The notes: a model not told the origin generated them from the sequence alone. Numbered from the stretch's first letter, positions 46,401-59,576 are shown. The stretch is DNA of 64,000 nucleotides from Enoplolaimus lenunculus (GCA_030248215.1 JASANG010001396.1:124001-188000); one strand, 5' to 3'. Made by a program: numbers and translations.

Positions 46401-49400
46401 TGCAGCGTTTTCACTTCACAGAACTTAAATACGACCCCCCAAATTTCGTTTCCGCGTTTGATTTGACGTCAAACAAGTTCAACGACCAAATTGGTATTTT
46501 CACGCGTTAGCTTGCTGAATTCACGTAGGTGCTGTTAATTGGATTAATCTTGTTACTTGTTTTGTCATTGACTGAAAACGTTCAAGTGTGTTGTCTACGT
46601 TTCACTCCGACTCACTGTAACAAGCCACAAGTGTTTGTCGTCAGCAGTTAGCACAACACAAACACATGATGCAAACCGACCGACCAATCACATGAGCGGA
46701 TCAATATTTTCAAAACGAGCTCATATTTCAAACGAAAATTACTATGCACGCTATAATAAGTTGAAATATATTCGCATGAGACCAATACACAAATTCTCAC
46801 ATATAGAATTTGCGTAAGACGCGCTCGAGCCCGCTGAGCCTCCTTGGAACCGCCACTGGCTCAACAACTGAAAAAAACTTGACATGCCGTTAATAGCACA
46901 AACAAAACACAAGCAACCGAACACTTCGAGTAACTTTCAAACGTTTAGTTTACTGAGCTGTCATGCCACGATCAATGATCATACCATAATACGATCGCCT
47001 TCATTCAACGGGTAGCGTTCCCATTGCATTTCGTATTCGTCAATTTCTGGTTCCAACGCAACCGGGGGTGGCTGTGGTCGCGGTGGTGGTGGCGGTGACG
47101 GCGGAGGAGGTGGCGGCCGCGGCGGCTGTATAACTGGCGGCGCTGCTAAACAATAAACTCAGCGTACATTTATTACTGGTAAAACTAAATCATATCAAAC
47201 CGGTGCACATCTGGTAAGTCTGGCGGTTGCTTGTACAGCGATGGCAGGGTGAAGCGTTTGTCTTTCTTACGCTGTCGCACGTAGTTGATTTTACAACAAT
47301 GACAAACTAACGGATGTGCGACGGATAAACAGTCAGACACGAGCTTCACTCTGCCATTACTATAAAAACATACCTGCCAAACGACCATGACCGCGTGGTT
47401 GTGCCAAAAGATGCTAGGGAACAGGGCATCTGTTGGCCGAGGCGTCTTACCAGAATTGGTTCATCGGATCTTGGCAACGGTACACGTTCCCAAAACGCTG
47501 TATACGTTTCGTCTGTTTCGGGTGTTTGTGGCGTTCGAGGGTCACCAATACGAGCCGAGGCGGCCCCTGAAGACCCAGCCGGCCATGACGAGTTTGACAG
47601 CGGCTGCATGTGTGACGACGTTGACTGCTGGTTATCACGAACAGAAGGACTATTACTGCTGTGTGCATCGTTATCTACAACTTTTCGGATATACTATCCA
47701 TACCAACGGCGTGCTACATGTTCAATAACATATCTGGGCCACTAGCAATCTCCGAACTTTTCCAGAGAAGGTAAACCTCTAATGATTTTCAAATGGACAT
47801 AACTTATTTCCTCCACTAAAAACACAGTTATCTCCGTCTTTGATACCACCCCTGACCTCGTTGGCATTAAGTTGATAATATGCGAATAAAAAACTTTTAA
47901 GATCATTTCTACTGCACTAAATTCTACCCTAAATTCGATCAATTTTCGCTTGAAACACAAAGTCTAACATTTGTACTAACCTTGGTGTATTATATAAACA
48001 AAAAATTAAAAACTCTAAATAGAAATGGCCAATACCAAACTGCTCCATTTAAGCTGTGTCATGACCAACATTGGTTTAAAAATTATAAGCTTTAGTAACA
48101 TTCATCAACGGGCCATATCAAACTGTACAACAGTCTTTGCAAACTTTTTTTATCTTAAAAATTTTAATCAAAGCGAATGACATTTTCAGCAACACTTTGG
48201 AAATTGATCAAAAAGAAAACGTTTGAATACAGTAACCAGCAAACAGAAGCTACGACCCTGTTTAGTTTTTGGAATTCAAAGGTCGAGCACAGATGACCAA
48301 AAACATTACATCGTTACGTACCGTTGAGATTAAGAGAGCTTAAGTCTGGAATTTGATCGGGCAGGAGAGCACGCCGAAGATTGGCAACTTCTTGCAGCAA
48401 CTAAAACATGTGATACAAAATTTGTCGTAACCAACTTAATGTTATGCAAGCAAAGTTCGTGTTAAAACGCTATTCTTTGGACAATAAATTACGACAAACA
48501 GGAATCCGATTTAGCCAAGCGCGAACTTACTTTCAAATTTTTCTAGATTGCGCTCAAATTTCACCGCTAATACGACTATGGTCGTAATTATAACGAAACA
48601 GCCCAAACATACACAGACCATGCGCATAAGATTTTTAACAAAAAATTGTCGCTTGTACAGTGTACAAGCACAGTATGTCTCACGTTCCAGAATAGCATGT
48701 TTAGGACTTCTAATTCAAAATAACCTGTCTACAGAAACCTGGAAACCATGGCTAATGGCATGATACTTTCTCATTATGCTGTAGTAACTTTAAGTTTAGA
48801 TTTCGTCAATTAAACTAAAACAGCAGCTTGCCTGACGATTTGAATCTCTCCATCGATTAGCTGCATTTCCGTCTCGTGGGTTAATCGCTACCTGTTTTGC
48901 GTCTTGCACCATTGGCAATATGGCTAAAACAATCCAAATCTAATTCCAGTTTTTATTTTGTTGTGGGATGGCGCTATAATAGTTTTTGACAATAAATTTC
49001 AATATATTGCGACGACACCCGGCAATGTACTCAAATTGCCGCATGGCGTTAGACGGCGTCGCATTCCACTTAGAAAATTGAACACTTTTGACTCACGGTA
49101 TTGCATATTTCCCCGATACCTTTCCACAACCAAATTTTCCTCATACCTTTCTGCAACCGATCGGCCGCATGGTTGACCTTGTCGACAAACCTAGCGTCCT
49201 CAGAATTGTCTGCTTCGCCTTTGCCAACCATCAAAACGCGATTGCTCAAACGCGCATTCAGCGTTGTCCAATCAACCATGTCTTGAGGTTGTTCTTCCAT
49301 TATGGCTCCTTCACAATAGTTTGTGTTACGTTTGAGGGCACGTTCTGTAGTAAACAGTATATCAAAACTATTAAAAGTAGAATATATCGCTAAACACAGC

Positions 49401-52400
49401 AGCATATTCTTGCTTTACTTGTTCTGAAAAACATGCCGCATACAATATCGACATAGGTGTATCGCGTCAAATTCGGTTCACAATCACAAGTGTGTTAAAT
49501 TTTGAAGCTCTGCATTCACTGGTTCGAAATTTACAGGATCTATCGTCAACTGGTGTTGGGTGCTACATACCTTTGAGAATATGGGCCCTTTTACGAAACT
49601 ATAATGCAGGACGCAGCAACTAACCTGAAGCGTCAATAAATTCAATAGTATCAACTGCTTCATCAACAAGCATCCGCAGTCGATGCAATGCATCCGAGAA
49701 TTCTTGTTTAATATTGTCAAAATGTTCATTCGCTGAGCTGCTAGTCGGATAATGCAAACGAATCTTCCCTGCGTTCATGATTTGTGGCGTTAAGCTGGCA
49801 ACCTGCGCACAAAAAATAAACATCGCGTCGAACAATAAAGATTTCATAATTTTGAATTCGAATAATACTGATACTTTGTAATTTTGAATAACCATTTTAC
49901 AAACCTTTTTTGACAAATTGATCAAAAAGTGGTTTAACATAACTTTTAGATTTAAATCGGTGATTCGTCATTATTTTGATTCGAAATGGATCAACTACAC
50001 AATTACAGTTAAAATTGTTGAACTCTATGAGAATTCAGTTGTAACAGACTTGATAAAAAGAGCGCTGGTCACCGGGAAAATCGAAGTAACACGTCATTGA
50101 CAATTTAAACATTAGCAAACGTGAACACCTTTACATCGTAGGACCACCTAATTTAGTGTCATAAGCCAAGCCAACAACCGCAATACTAATTGGCGTAAAA
50201 AAACTACTCGACTCTGGACATATCCCCCTCTCATATGTTTAGACTTAAGCTTAGGTTTACGGAAAGGTTAACATACCAACCATTACCTGGCTCGCTGCGG
50301 TGCACAATCCTTCGACAATCTTCTTATCTTTACATCCGCCCGCAGTCGCCACAAGACGTCCAGTATGAGCTGCCCGAATCGAATGATCTTGTAATGCACG
50401 AGCGCGCTCGGCGAATGTCGCTTCACGATGTGGCACGTTTTCAGGTGCCGTTGCAGCTTCGACAAATTGCTTCAGTGGACTATTAATGTCAGCAAAGTCT
50501 TCAACTACCTGAACGAGAAAAATGAATAATTTTCAGTCAAACCGTAACAACAAAGACGACATACACTGAACAGTTCAGCAGTACAGATTTATACCAACTA
50601 AATTACAATTTTAACTATGTCTATACATAAGAGAACGTTTACCTTATATCCATAATGCTGCTATATTAAATGGTTACATTCCATTTACAAACTAAAACGG
50701 CACGCGGTTCCAGACCCAGACTACATAAACAGTCAAATTACAGTTAGAAAAAACACAAACTTACACGGTCAATTAATGCCTTTTGCATCAAATCTTTCAA
50801 CTCAAGCAATTTCGATCTCAGCTGAGCGGCAATTGTATGAGCTTGAGGAGTGTCACCCTATAAAAACAAGAAAATAAAGCCGAAATACGATTAGATAACC
50901 AACGGGGACATCTTGAAGCATCCGATATCAGCTGTCACAGCGATATACTTCTCAAGACTAACCAAAAATGAAATAACAGCACAAATAACACTCTTCAAAC
51001 AAAATAATTTCGACTACGTTTCTAAAATTCGAGAATAATCTCGTTTGCAATTCCAAAGAATCAAAATTATTCCTAATCTAAATGCATCTCACCATTCCGC
51101 GTTTTTGGAGGTCGGCTAGTTGCGCTGCTAATGCGTCAATATCGTCGCAAAGCCGGAACAGATTCGATTTATCGGGTTCAGGGCACAAACCGGCAACCTT
51201 ACGACCTTCTTCAGTCACTAAATGGATTGCATGTAGGCCTGAAATTATATTAACATTACAATATGGCATATTGCAAACTCTTCACTATAAGCTGCAACAG
51301 AAACTTTTTAAAACCAAAAATATAACAAAATATAGCCGTTGGTACTAAATCAGTGTGATTGAATTTTCCCTCTGTCAAAAATTAACTTAAACGGGCAGGC
51401 TTCTGCTACGTGCTCTGACCTACGCAGATTTTAAAATATCTGCTTCAGCTCCCGTATTTTTGGCATCCGGTCGCACCTCCTTATAACAGTATAGTTTTAA
51501 AACTAGGATTTTTACAATCTCACATAAATGAAGCAATCCTTTCTTCTTTTTTTGACAACTTGCTTACCTAACCCCCGATCATCTAATCCAGGATTCTCAA
51601 GCCATCGCAACGCTTGCTCAATACGACCGCTAACCGTGTGCGCTGGTTGCATAATGCCCGAACGTTCCATATTTTGAATTGCCAACTGAAGCAGACCAAT
51701 TTGATCTTTCGACCCGATCAGCTCTTTCAATTTTTCAGCAATTCCGCGTGCCAACGATTGCGCTTGAGGTGAGTCGCCCTTTAACAATAATAAATTTATT
51801 CAATGCACACAGTAGCGATTCCGCCTTACCGTTCGAGCTCTAATTAACCACCGCGGCATATACTATTAAACAGAAAATGTAAAAGAACTCTTCAGCAAAT
51901 GTTAAATCCAATCCAATACAGAAATTGCTGTAAAATTATAAAGCTTGAAATCTGCTGCCAAATTTCGGCTGTTTAGTCTTGCCGTGTGTGAAAAACTTTG
52001 AATTATCGTTTGTGAAAGAAAAACTTCAATAAAAGTTAAAAGAAAATTTCTTCTAAAATCGCCACCAAACTTAAATTTTGTTTCAGCCGACACTGTACCT
52101 GTTTGGCTTGTCGTAATTCCGCCAACGAATCCGTCATTGCGTTGATATCAGAACATGCACGCCGAATGGCGGCTGCATCTTCTGGAAGTGCACGATCTGC
52201 GATACGTTCTGAATACTCAAGAATACGGCGAATAGACTTTTCACCAATGCCACCACGAAGCGCATTTGGATCAGCAAGCCAGTCAAGCGCGGCTTGAAGT
52301 AAACTTTCAATTGCGCTCTATAAAATTTAAATCATTTTCGTCAACTTTTCGCAGGAAATACGCGACAAAATAAAAACACAAACAGAGAGGTTACTTTGAG

Positions 52401-55400
52401 ATACATTAATTCTGAAATTTCAGCTTTCTGATTGAAAAACCATTAGTAAAAAAAGAATTAAGCTACAGTCACGAGCATATGTTGTTTAAGTGCACTGTTC
52501 GCAATTACTGCGCTCACAAATTTGCGAATGAACCCGCATTGCATAACATTCAAAGTTTGAACAACAGATAATCACACTCAAATGAGATTATGAAAGCGTT
52601 GACTGCGAACAGTACGCTTATAATTCCCGCTACTGCGAATCGTGTTTTGAAAAAGGTTCTGAGTGACGACACGAAACATAGCTGCGATCGCTGCGCACGC
52701 GCTTCTGCGAGCAACTGTACTAATCTTAAGTAAATTTAAGCCAATCTTCAAACCAGAAACCTTTCTTGTTAGCCAGCTCCAACATAGCTGAAAAACTTTA
52801 AAAATCATAACAAACACATGAAAGCTTTTTTCATATTGTGTGCATACCATTAGTACTCATCCTGTACCCTAACTAATTACTGTGAGTCACTGCAAAAAAA
52901 ATTAAAGTTAACCTTTGTGGACAGAAACCTTGAATTTAAACCACATTACTCTGATACTACCATGCAACTCGATATCTTAGAAAAATCATAATAAACATAC
53001 CAAAGCTTTTTTCATGACAGTTAAATTATCCGCATCCCATTCGTCCTCGTCATACGTCGTTAGCTGCAGTACGCGTATGATTTCGTTAATTTCATCTAGT
53101 TCCCGTCCGACAAGATAGTTACGATTTTCAGCAGCTTCTTCAACACCTTTTCCGCCTGTAAGTATACCAAACGGCCAGCAGTACAACTTAAAACTCTATT
53201 TCACCTCAATAGACACCAATATTGCCAAGGAATATTGTGTTTTCAATTACCTTGAGAATGAATCTGAATGAAAATCTTCATTGAACAAATCAGTATTGGT
53301 GCAAGCGTTTTAACGGAATCCATGCACCGAACCAGGATTTCACGATGAACCTAAACAAAAAACGATGCAAAAAATAAAGATGGCATCAGAAACGTTACAA
53401 ATATTTGGCCTGACATATCAAACGTTGATTCATACTTGTCACAGAGCTCAAATTTGCAAAAGATTTATTTGAACTAAATCGTTAAGACGTGATGCACATT
53501 AAACAAACATAAACGTATAAAGATAACACTATCGGTCCAACGATTTTTTCAGGTGAGCGGCTGTCCAGGACGCGCCCTCTGTGACGGCCCTTGAAGGATA
53601 CATGGCCGGTTATAATTGGTAAACCAAATAAAAATAATGGATATATTTCCAAAAAGTCCTACCTGATGTGTTAATTCTTTTTCTCGAGCGTCAACGTCTT
53701 TGGACATGCGAGTAAGCCACGGACTTATGTCCTAAAAATACAGACACAACATGACTTTAATATTCTCACATAAAGTGCTTCTGATCGATAACTTTGGTAA
53801 CACTGCTGTATAAGGTCCTGATACATTTTTCGCTACATGAAATTAGTTAAGTTGCATTGTCTGGCATCATCATCATTCTTAATTTATTAAAAGGAACCTA
53901 GCACTAAGATGTGACCACCTACTTACATCGCAGATTTATGCCAGTAGTACGATAACACGTAATTGCTACCAATAAAAGGAATAAGGAGACAGAAAACCCA
54001 ACAACAATTAACTACAACTTTAGTTCAGCTGTTCACTATTCTAGCTATTAATCCACACTACAACGTAAACCGATCAAGAATCATGACGCGATATTGTCTC
54101 TTTCTCGCATTTAAATGAGCATTTACCTTGACAAACTGAATTAAATCGTCCATCGTTTCGATCACTTCCGACACTGCCAAATAGTCGAGCACTTTTTTGC
54201 AGCCACGAATGATTTTACGCACTTCTGATTCGTCAAAGCACAATAACAAAGCTGAAGTACCTTGTAAAATTCCTAAAACAATATATAATAATATTACAAA
54301 CATATTACACGATAAAACAGTATCAGCTCGGTCACAATTCACCCGACGAGTTGTGATTTTATAGCATGCTCTAATACTGATTTGTATACAAAAAACTACA
54401 CATGAGATGCTATTGCAGTATAACTTTTAACAAGAAATATATCATACATTGACAAATATGTGTATACCGACCTCGATATTTCAACAAATAAATCACATAG
54501 GACCGAGCAGTTTCAAGAACCACTCTAAAAATTTACATCCCTGAAAACCAAACGTAAAAGGGTCTACGAGAACGAAATCTGCTAAACATCAACTGAATAA
54601 TTTGACCCAAATTTTTTCACAATCCAATCATTTTACGAAAAATAACTCTACAAACTTGTGTACCTCGTGCACCGTCGATTAATTTCTTTCGACCAGGGAC
54701 TGAGTACGGATCTGAGCGTAAGACGTAACACGCATCTTCGAGAAACTTTGACGACGCCTCGACTCGATTGAGCGCCGGCGGCATATCTTGTTTCAGGATT
54801 TGATCGTCTGAACTGTGGCACGTATCGTAGCCGACCTAAAGCAAACAACACTGTGTATGTGAACCATAAAAAAGCAATATTAAAACAGGCCATCAATCGT
54901 AAACAAGTCCAACTGGCAGAGTTCAATTTTGCGTTTCAAATTACAATTAACTGGTACATATACCAAAATTTAGCGGGAGCTTTTACGAATACAGTAGCAC
55001 ATGTATTTGATCGAACGCCAAAAATGACAGCCTTAAAGCTCTTAATGCAGATGACATCCTGTTTACATTTATCATCAAACCAAATATTGTTAATATTATA
55101 CAATTGAATGTAATACAAACTACCAGTTATTTTGTTTTAATCTGTCCGCACTACGCTCATATTTCAATAATATATTAATAAAAATTTGCCAGATACAACC
55201 TAGTCATGCCTTACGCAAAACTAACCAACAATTATCGTTAAAAGACACCCGAAAAACGATTAACATCTACATCAGTGGCTGCTTACCTTGACCAAATTGC
55301 TGACTGCATTCGAAACTGCTTGAACCGGTTTAGTGAGATCAGGCATTGCCGCGCCATCTTCAGCTTCTTCGTGCAAAATGACCAACCGCGACACCTGAAG

Positions 55401-56755
55401 CAAAACCATAATCACTGAATTATGATGATCATCGTACGAACTAAAAACATGAAACGTAGAGCGTATTTCCAACCGCGTTAGTTTGACAATGTCAGCACAA
55501 AATGGCACAATACAAACCAAGATATTGTACATAATTCCAACTGCAAACCATATACATTGCTAGTCGACGATACTCAACCCATAATATCCAACAACATAAT
55601 CAAACCATAAGCATCATACCACAACTGTTGTACATATTATATATGTCGTAGGATTATCTGCTATTCAGGCCAATCACCTGTTAGCCTAGACCAATCTGGT
55701 ATTTTGTCTGATAGCAGTTTCGCCTAGAACACACTACTATTAAACTTGTAGACCAATCAGATTTGATTATTTGAACAGACGCAACACCGTTAATCACACA
55801 GCGTTAGTTTTACATCACTGTTGTTTTGCTACATGTTACAATCGCTATTTGGCCTAGATCAATCTGTAATTTGCTCAAAATAGCAGATTGGCCTACGTTG
55901 TATACACATATCACTAATACACACCTCTGCTGAAACCTGCAACGCGCAAGTCAATAAGCGACTTTTTGGCGTCGCTTCATTCACAATCCGGCCAATACGC
56001 TGTATCTGATCCACCTTATCAATCCCACCGATATCTTTACCCTTAATGGAACCATACCGTCCATTACCATTATCCTTTTGACCTAACCCTGAACGCAAGC
56101 GGACTTCTTCGCTTTTCAGTCGATACTTTTGCAGTAAATCCTTTGACAGTGTACCCCGAATAACACCGTCAACCGGTGTCGATATACTACTATACCGCGA
56201 CGGGCTATCTCTACCTGACTCATGAACCATACCATGATAATATCCGTTCAATTTGCTGCTTGCTACGGTCTGGCCCGTCCCAGCGGCCCTTGACCGATAT
56301 CCTATCGTCGGCGGTGGACTCCTAGGGGTCGGAGTAAAACACTGCCGTTTCTTCGACAATCCATCAAAGCTTGCTACACTAGCGTATAGACCACCAATTT
56401 TATAGCTATCATAGCAATTATCATCATTGATACTTGGTCTACCAACTGAAACGCAATCACTACTATCACCATTATAATAGTAGTAATTGCGGTTGTTTTT
56501 GTTGTTGTTGTTGTTGTTGTTGTTGTGCTTAAATATCGACCGTTTCGATTCACTGTTCCGATCGGTGTTCATATATTTACTTCTAATTCGAATTTGTGGT
56601 GACGTGCATACAATTGGCTCACGTTGATGGGCGTGCGATTTGTGACACACCACCAAATGATTGCATTGTGCATACGGCAACACAGGTGGTGGCGGTGAAA
56701 ACGACACTGAACGCGTCGAAGTGACTGACGTTTCAGACCTGATTGATGTTTTCAT
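43460..56755 (-). CDS. VCL: Vinculin, with candidate N-terminal extension and alternative linker exons
   Basis: Exons: 56755-55925, 55394-55287, 54835-54664, 54272-54127, 53731-53663, 53350-53251, 53155-53001, 52317-52099, 51778-51568, 51238-51093, 50857-50765, 50508-50287, 49802-49625, 49308-49147, 48923-48832, 48400-48322, then 47674-47451 or 47145-46985, then 44963-44848, 44470-44347, 44164-44074 and 43659-43460. They give 1,245 or 1,224 residues. Head landmarks: [53 protein letters not shown]. Two central repeats ([16 protein letters not shown]) are present, as in known nematode vinculin, against three in vertebrates. Tail: [49 protein letters not shown]. Vinculin links talin/alpha-actinin to F-actin at adhesions and, in nematodes, muscle dense bodies. 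One donor (after 48832) is GC. The core is firm; exon 1 is inferred by phase. Confidence 0.94.
44971..46984 (-). other. Vinculin intron before the tail, no exon seen
   Basis: A 2-kb intron (46984-44964) with a decayed CCGGATA-type fragment at about 45215-45290 (ATACCGGAAGGGGATACGAG). A degenerate TTAGGC-type fragment may lie at 46170-46215. Nothing else recognised. Confidence 0.4.
46985..47145 (-). other. Vinculin alternative linker exon B (proline-rich)
   Basis: Acceptor TTGTTTAG, donor ATTATG/GTATGA. Encodes the proline strap ([19 protein letters not shown]) then [21 protein letters not shown]. Enters in phase 1 and leaves in phase 0, exactly like exon A, so it can replace A but cannot follow it in frame. 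Proline straps of vinculin bind EVH1, SH3 and Arp2/3 partners. Confidence 0.8.
47451..47674 (-). other. Vinculin alternative linker exon A (Ser/Thr-rich)
   Basis: Acceptor probably GTTGTAG (47675-47681), donor ATTCTG/GTAAGA. Encodes a serine/threonine/asparagine-rich stretch without a proline run, then [20 protein letters not shown] and DEPIL. The end closely resembles the AFWERYPLP segment of nematode vinculin just before the tail. Phase 1 in, phase 0 out. The acceptor was chosen by phase among several AGs. Confidence 0.7.
55648..55906. mobile_element. AGGCCAATCTGC foldback MITE, copy 2
   Basis: Ends GTCGTAGGATTATCTGCTAT and AATAGCAGATTGGCCTACGT, interior CATCACTGTTGTTTTGCTAC shared with the copy at 37075. 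Sits in the first vinculin intron only about 18 bp from the exon 1 donor at 55924. Confidence 0.7.
55925..56755 (-). other. Candidate vinculin first exon: 277-residue extension
   Basis: An uninterrupted 831-bp frame from an ATG ([20 protein letters not shown]) to a GTGTGT donor whose phase 0 matches the next vinculin exon. Composition is disordered: PPPPVLP, an asparagine-rich run of about 14 residues, serine- and arginine-rich parts. The last residues, [16 protein letters not shown], stand where known vinculins have the first helix (ILEPVAQQ). It may be an alternative first exon, a true lineage-specific extension, or an unrelated frame. Confidence 0.6.
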
Positions 56756-56913
56756 TGTTTCGTTCAAATGGAACAAATTAGCAACGAAGATCGAATGCTA
56801 CGTAGGTTAGGCAACGCAACATTTATGACATATTTAACACACACAGAGAGAGAGAGCTGTGAAATTACACTAATTCAGAGACGTGAATATCGTGTCGAAA
56901 TACTGAAAAATAT

Positions 56914-57373
56914 GGGACTCTTTTCGGTTATATCCGCCGCCTCTCGGCCGGAGTTTGCCGCCCAAACAAAATGTTTGGATTTGAGAAATTTTTGCATATT
57001 TGGGATCCGCACAGCCTTCTCTGATCGTTCCATGCTGGTCAAATTTGAATTTTTGATGGAAAACTTCATTTTTGTGAGGTTCCAAGGTCCCCCGCGTTGG
57101 AACCCAAAAACAATTTTTGTCAAAAAGTAAGATAAGTTATAGTATGCAGCGTCGAATGGTAATTTAACTAATCTAGATTTCTGGAAAAAAGTTTTGGGTC
57201 CCATGGATGCGGGACCTTGGAACCTTAAAAAACGCAATTTTTCAAAAATTCAAATTTAGGCGTGAAAAGATCAAAGGCGGTCATGAGAAGCTCAAGTATG
57301 CAAAAATTTTATAAATCCAACGATTTTTGGGCAAACACAGGCTGGTGGGGGGAAGGCATAACGGAAAAGACCC
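56914..57373. mobile_element. Non-autonomous TIR element, TTTGCCCAAA family, copy 1
   Basis: Left end GGGACTCTTTTCGGTTATAT and right end ATAACGGAAAAGACCC are inverted. Inner inverted blocks such as CCAAGGTCCCCCGCGTTGGA and GGGACCTTGGAACC follow. Overlapping 70-120-codon frames on both strands are explained by the repeat. Related to 60797-61281. Confidence 0.65.
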
Positions 57374-58008
57374 GTAACTACAACGCTGATTGAAAGAAAG
57401 AAGATAATATATGTAAGTTAAATTTTAATTTATACTTTAGTTTCTAAAATCACTTGGAATTTAATTTTAATTTATTTGAAGAAAAATTCTGAAAAAAGAA
57501 TTTGTTTTAAAAATGTTTTAAGTTAAAAATTTTATTGGTGTCAACAATTATTCTTGATTTGAATTTTCTTGGACTAACAACTGTTGTTTTTAAAAAGTAT
57601 TGGATTAGAAAAAATAATGATGGATTAATAAAAATCAACTAGTGTTTTTTGCAATTATATATGCTTGCAACGATAGAGTCTGTTCAAACGCAGCACGTTA
57701 ACTTGCAATCTAATCCGAAACAAACATTAAAATAACAGCAATAAAGTGCATTTTTACGAACCTTTGCTTCTAAAAAAGCTTGGACAACTGATGTTATAAC
57801 TGATTGAAATTGGAACAGTACTTCATCACAGTATAAAGTAGTCGAAATAATTTTACAATTGTACACCACCGACTGTTCGTCTTATTATTTTATAACAGAC
57901 CCTGCATAACTTAGGCTGGATAAGTTGATTTTTAGTCTGTCAAAATTGCCAATGTAACATTGAAAAAATTTTCGCTAAAGCCACGCTGGTTATGAGTAGC
58001 CATCAGGC
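57374..58008. other. Gene-free stretch with one weak exon-like block
   Basis: On the minus strand, 57813-57766 reads ITSVVQAFLEAK between a TTTCAG and a GTTCGT. It is too short to identify. The rest is AT-rich and featureless. Confidence 0.25.
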
Positions 58009-58009
58009 C

Positions 58010-58420
58010 CGTAGCCAGCACACCTTGCTAGGGGTGGGGGGCTAAAAATTTTTCAGCAGGGGCATTCAAGCGTTTACCCACACCTGTTGTACACGGCCTC
58101 TCGCTCGAAAAACTCAACTTTGAATTTAAATTTAGCTTACACTCACGTTTAGATTTAGGGCAAGAAAAGCGAAACACTCATGTAAGCCTAAGTCGTTACA
58201 CAAGCTAAAACCTGATACTAAGAATTAGCTTTAGATGTATAGAAAGTGTACCACAGCGCAAGCGCACAATCAAGTGATAAGACGGGCCTAGGCTCAGTCC
58301 CTCTCTTGCAAAAATTTTGCCACCCCCCTAGAAAACTTTCAACCTTGCTTGTAAGTCATCGGAAACCCTTGTACGCCCCCTGTGAAAAACTTTTAGCCCC
58401 CCTAGCAAATATCCAATTAC
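58010..58420. mobile_element. CAGGCCCGTAGCCAGC-type element, incomplete
   Basis: Left end CAGGCCCGTAGCCAGCACAC is followed by G-runs; later CTTGCTTGTAAGTCATCGGA, GCCCCCTGTGAAAAACTTTT and C-runs match the complete copy at 59904. The right end is not recognisable. Confidence 0.5.
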
Positions 58421-59576
58421 GGTAAACGAATGCTAATCCTCCATGAACCCACAGCGACGGATCCATATATTTGTGACGGTAGTCCGCTGTCAAATGTTTG
58501 TTAAACGCAATTTGGACTCTACGCTGCGACGACTTACACGGTTCAGGGACATTACCATTTTATCACACAAACAATTCTGACAGCACACGCGTGTACGCCT
58601 TCGAGTCCGACATATTGGATCCACTGCTATAGTGTGAACCCAACTATAAGTTAGTGAAATTTACAAAAAATAATAACAAATAACGCTTGAACAATCCCAA
58701 TGCCATTAATAACTTTGAAAAAAAAAATTTAAAACAAAGTTAAATGCCTAAAAATTTCAATGTCAAACACACAACAAAACACGAAAATACTACACAAAAG
58801 ACTAATAAAGACATCAAAAAAATCATATATCTCTCTAATCAACCATATACTTATTCCGCGCTCACTCGCACCGCACTAAAGTAGTGTAAAAGACAGCGAC
58901 ACTATGCTGTTCACGGCAGTGTTTCAAGTTTTTACAACGACTGCATGCGCGCTACAGCTCCATAACCAACGACGCGGACGGAGCAGCCAACCCCCATACC
59001 GCCCCATTTGGTGGGTGCTGCCGCCGCTGAAGGGCTCGCCACCTTAATCGGTTGGAACCAAACCGACCATAGTTTTAAACTGCGGCTTGTCGATCGCGCC
59101 TTTGGCGACCCCCGCCCTTGAGTTTGGAGCGAGCCCGCCCCCACCCGTATCTGCTCCGACACTGATTCGGGGGGGGGGGCAGCTAGCATATTTTAGTGGG
59201 GGTAAACAATATTCTACCGCATCATTCATTTATGCTTCAACGAAAAATTTCAGCCAAAACCAGGCATGTGTACTATTCAAAGATGCCCACAAACGTGGGC
59301 GACACCCTTCCGCACCCCCCGCCCCCTCGGTATTTACCACCCCGGCGCGCTATGAGCGTTAAAAAATGACTGTCCAAAAAAGCTATAACTTATACTTTGT
59401 GCGACGTTTAGAGACTGAGAGATGAGAGAGTATGAGTTAAAAACTTTATTGTAGTTACTCTTCGATAAATAATACTAGTGAAAAATATAAATATTTCACA
59501 CCGTGCGATGCGAGCGTGCAGCAACAATAACATTCGTTTATTGTCGCCGATACGGACGCAAATAACAACTAAAAAC

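Noticed and set aside
47195-47290. Possible vinculin exon reading [20 protein letters not shown]
   Set aside because: Its borders do not fit the phase of either linker exon, and no clean acceptor was found; left unassigned.
52760-52791. Possible small vinculin exon between TTTTTCAG and GTTTCT
   Set aside because: Skipping it joins VMKKAL directly to [14 protein letters not shown], matching nematode vinculin; including it would add residues with no counterpart.
56768-57237. Frames of about 120 codons on both strands
   Set aside because: Fully explained by the TIR element at 56914-57373.
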